Positions 61,904-64,000 of a stretch of 64,000 nucleotides of DNA are shown one piece after another; the first letter of the stretch is position 1; each line of letters opens with the position of its first letter. This DNA comes from DASYXZ01 sp035308965 (GTDB lineage: Bacteria > Acidobacteriota > Terriglobia > UBA7540): positions 314,332 through 378,331 of the forward strand of contig DATGFN010000065.1 in assembly GCA_035308965.1 (NCBI GenBank), in the 5' to 3' direction. The position numbers were made by a program, and so were the translations under genes. The notes under the pieces were generated by a model. The model did no database searches. It worked only from the letters and a program-made list of their open reading frames with translations, and was not told where the DNA came from.

Positions 61904-64000
61904 TTATTTTGTTCCGCCCGCCGTCAGTTGCCCCGCTGCGGCCGACTTTGTGACCAACGCGCGCAATTCCTCCACTTCCCGGCGAAGCTGAGCGACCGCC
62001 TCATCATCCTTCTGCAAACGGGTCCGTCCGGATTGCGCTTTGATCTGTTCCCGCAACTCGTCATTCTCCGCTTTTAATTCGCGCACGGACTGAAGAAGCA
62101 GGAAGGGCAGCTCACTGTAATTCACGGTCTTGAAGCCGCGTGAGTCCTCCGCCACCAACTCGGGAAACAGTTTCTCAACATCTTGCGCGACCAGGCCGGA
62201 AATGAGGGCCGTTCCAAAATGATACTCAGGGTGTTCAGAAACTCTCCAATGGTAGTGCACGGGTTGCAACTGCGCGACCTTATCGAGCAATGGCGAAAAA
62301 GGCTGGATGTCCGTCTTCAGCCGCTCATCGGACGAACATGAACCGCTGAGCGGGGAGCCCGCGAAGTTCTGGACGCAACCATTCGTTCCACTTGTGCCCA
62401 CGCGAATGTCCCCCACCACTTGAAGGGTGACGGCCGGCGTTTGCGTTCCGATTCCCACGCTGACGCTCGAGGTGGCGCCATTGACGCCGTTAATACTTCC
62501 CAGCACCAAAGTATTCGATTGCCCCACTGCGGCGTTTGCGCCGATGGCAGTGGCATTGCTGAGTTGCGTGGAGGTTCCCGGCCCGCTGAGGTAGCCAATA
62601 TAGGTGTTGTTAGCCCCGGTGACGTTTGCGTTGTTCGTGTTGGACGTGTAGCCAGCCCAAAAGCCTACCGCCGTGTTATTGGAGCCGCTGCAGGTGCCCG
62701 AAACGCCAAAACAATTCGCGAGGAGAGCTCCATACCCGACCGCAGTGTTCTGGCTTGCTGTGCTGTTATTGTAGAGGGTTAAGGCTCCCACAGCAGTGTT
62801 GGCAATCCCAGTGCTGTCTTGACCAAGCGCCTGGGACCCTGTCGCAACGTTGTTGGCACCTGTCATCAGACTATTGCCGGCACTGGCTCCAACAAGAGTA
62901 TTGTTGTTGGAGCTGGTATTGAAATTCAATGCTTGAAGGGTGCCAACGGTCATCAAATTACCCGTGGCAGTAATATGCATAATCGGCGTGCCCGGGTCGG
63001 TGATCGTGATCGCATCTCCGCTGGTGTTGGCGTTTGAAAATACAGCCGCCCCAGTAGTTGCGTCGTTGGTGGTTACCATCAATGCAGCGCCTGACGTGGT
63101 CGCTACGTTCTGGGTCGCCATAAACGTATTGCTGGCGGTTACAAGGGGAAAATTAATCGCCGCCACGCCGCCCAGATTCAGGGCGTTATTTGCGTCCCCA
63201 CCCTTTGAGGAGCTGGCAGCGTAATTGACTCCAAGTTGGAAGTTCTGGATGCAGCCCCCGCAATTAAGTCCGGTTGCGCTAGGTAGGTTTGTGAGGTTTG
63301 AGCCGTCACCCGAAAAGGACGCCGCAGTCACGCTGCCAGTGACGGTTGCATCACCTCCCGAAGTGAAGTCGCTGCTCGCGTTAATGTTCCCAGCCACATC
63401 GAGCGTAGCCGCCGGCGCAGCCGTCCCGATTCCAACGTTGCCGGCGCTGGTCATTCGGATTCCCGGAGAACCGATCCCTGACCAGGGCCCGATCACCAGG
63501 TTGCCGGCATTGGGCGCTGTCCCGTAGAAAATAATCCCCTGATCCCCTCCTTGCACAAGTCTGTTGTACGCGTAATAGCCCAGATTGGGGATGAACATGA
63601 TCGTTCCATTGGCGTTGGTCGTTCGTAGGGCGATGTCATTTTGGGCCGCTGCGTTTTGCACGTCCAGCCGCGCTCCTGGGATCGCCGTCCCGATGCCGAT
63701 TTTGCCGGCCGCCGTCATTCGGATTCCCGGAGTACCAATGCCGGACCAGGGACCGATCACCAGGTTGCCGGCATTGGGCGCTGTTCCGTAGAAAATTATC
63801 CCCTGGTCCCCCGATTGCACCAGACCGTTGTACGCACTCGTGCTCAGATTGGGAATCAGCATCATCGTGCCGTTGGCGTTGGTGGCTCGTATGGCGATAT
63901 TATTTTGAGTGGTTGGATTCTGCACATCCAACTGCGCCCCCGGGCTCGCCGTCCCGATGCCCACGTTGCTGCCGGATTGAGTGATCATCGAGTTCTCGAC
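61904..64000 (-). CDS. Fibre protein with C-terminal S74 chaperone, paralogue 3, 5'-partial
   Basis: 694 residues seen; the frame continues past base 64000 (VENS before MITQSGSNVG), so the signal peptide and N-terminal domain are outside the window. It has two LDVQN...AGNVGIGT modules (about 63400-63660 and 63690-63960), then YadA-like head repeats (NTAVGALTLYNNSTASQNTA, NTAVGFWAG, NNTYIGYLSG). The S74 domain begins at Ser (62330-62332) of SDERLKTD, with the paired Lys five residues on, followed by GLVAQDVEKLFPELV, VNYSELPFLLLQSVRELK and a coiled coil. Shares its chaperone and modules with 21497-24427. Confidence 0.87.
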   Translation of the reverse strand, partial: VENSMITQSGSNVGIGTASPGAQLDVQNPTTQNNIAIRATNANGTMMLIPNLSTSAYNGLVQSGDQGIIFYGTAPNAGNLVIGPWSGIGTPGIRMTAAGKIGIGTAIPGARLDVQNAAAQNDIALRTTNANGTIMFIPNLGYYAYNRLVQGGDQGIIFYGTAPNAGNLVIGPWSGIGSPGIRMTSAGNVGIGTAAPAATLDVAGNINASSDFTSGGDATVTGSVTAASFSGDGSNLTNLPSATGLNCGGCIQNFQLGVNYAASSSKGGDANNALNLGGVAAINFPLVTASNTFMATQNVATTSGAALMVTTNDATTGAAVFSNANTSGDAITITDPGTPIMHITATGNLMTVGTLQALNFNTSSNNNTLVGASAGNSLMTGANNVATGSQALGQDSTGIANTAVGALTLYNNSTASQNTAVGYGALLANCFGVSGTCSGSNNTAVGFWAGYTSNTNNANVTGANNTYIGYLSGPGTSTQLSNATAIGANAAVGQSNTLVLGSINGVNGATSSVSVGIGTQTPAVTLQVVGDIRVGTSGTNGCVQNFAGSPLSGSCSSDERLKTDIQPFSPLLDKVAQLQPVHYHWRVSEHPEYHFGTALISGLVAQDVEKLFPELVAEDSRGFKTVNYSELPFLLLQSVRELKAENDELREQIKAQSGRTRLQKDDEAVAQLRREVEELRALVTKSAAAGQLTAGGTK

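Noticed and set aside
1..64000. CRISPR array, rRNA genes, prophage or plasmid backbone
   Set aside because: No regularly spaced direct repeats, no rRNA-like sequence, and no phage structural or replication genes were seen. The S74 fibres have signal peptides (two of three visible) and no other phage genes around them.

Overview
The window looks like a piece of an Acidobacteriota chromosome (possibly a metagenome-derived contig; nothing here fixes the genus). The main clues are an incomplete duplicated FtsX-type permease of the ADOP kind (acidobacterial duplicated orphan permease) at the left edge, Ser/Thr kinases and winged-helix regulators fused to TolB-like propellers, giant SBBP-repeat secreted proteins, Tat-exported Gfo/Idh/MocA oxidoreductases with a Tat-exported TIM-barrel isomerase, and a small CxxC/helix-turn-helix protein of a type common in that phylum. 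There is no phage or plasmid backbone, rRNA or CRISPR array. One tRNA gene, tRNA-Ser(GGA), is present.

Left third (1-31.5 kb): ADOP permease; a Tat-exported molybdopterin oxidoreductase with its cytochrome b; sedoheptulose-7-phosphate isomerase-like SIS protein and UDP-glucose epimerase separated by a palindromic repeat; Gfo/Idh/MocA oxidoreductase facing a TIM-barrel isomerase; a kinase-propeller receptor; a PilZ protein; a three-gene proton-translocating transhydrogenase operon (pntAA-pntAB-pntB); two large paralogous fibre proteins with a winged-helix-propeller regulator and a small HTH protein between them; another Gfo/Idh/MocA protein; an LPG-synthase-like membrane protein; then a minus-strand set with a second PilZ protein, a STAS protein, PPK2, a TPR protein and an OB-fold protein.

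Middle (32.4-38.7 kb): tRNA-Ser(GGA) is followed by two further copies of its 3' end, at 34200 and 38644. They delimit two segments that carry a serine beta-lactamase-like hydrolase and a trehalohydrolase/glycogen-debranching pair. This looks like tandem integration at a tRNA gene, although no integrase remains.

Right part (38.7-64 kb): ceramidase-like protein, ankyrin protein, glycine-zipper envelope protein, radical SAM/SPASM protein, a peroxiredoxin and sulfur-dioxygenase-like MBL-rhodanese operon, an operon of a beta-barrel-like protein with two 1.2-kilo-residue SBBP proteins, an orphan OmpR-type regulator, deoxyribose-phosphate aldolase, a kinase-TPR receptor and a third S74 fibre protein that runs off the right edge.

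Together the genes emphasise cell-surface display (three fibre proteins with autoproteolytic S74 chaperone ends in two of them, two SBBP giants), membrane-anchored sensing (kinase/wHTH propellers, c-di-GMP-type PilZ proteins) and sugar or glycan metabolism. The most unusual points are the fibre family, the stepwise tRNA-Ser 3'-end duplications, the PilZ-zinc ribbon-PilZ pair, and a shared hydrophobic-Gly-Cys tail in the SBBP giants.
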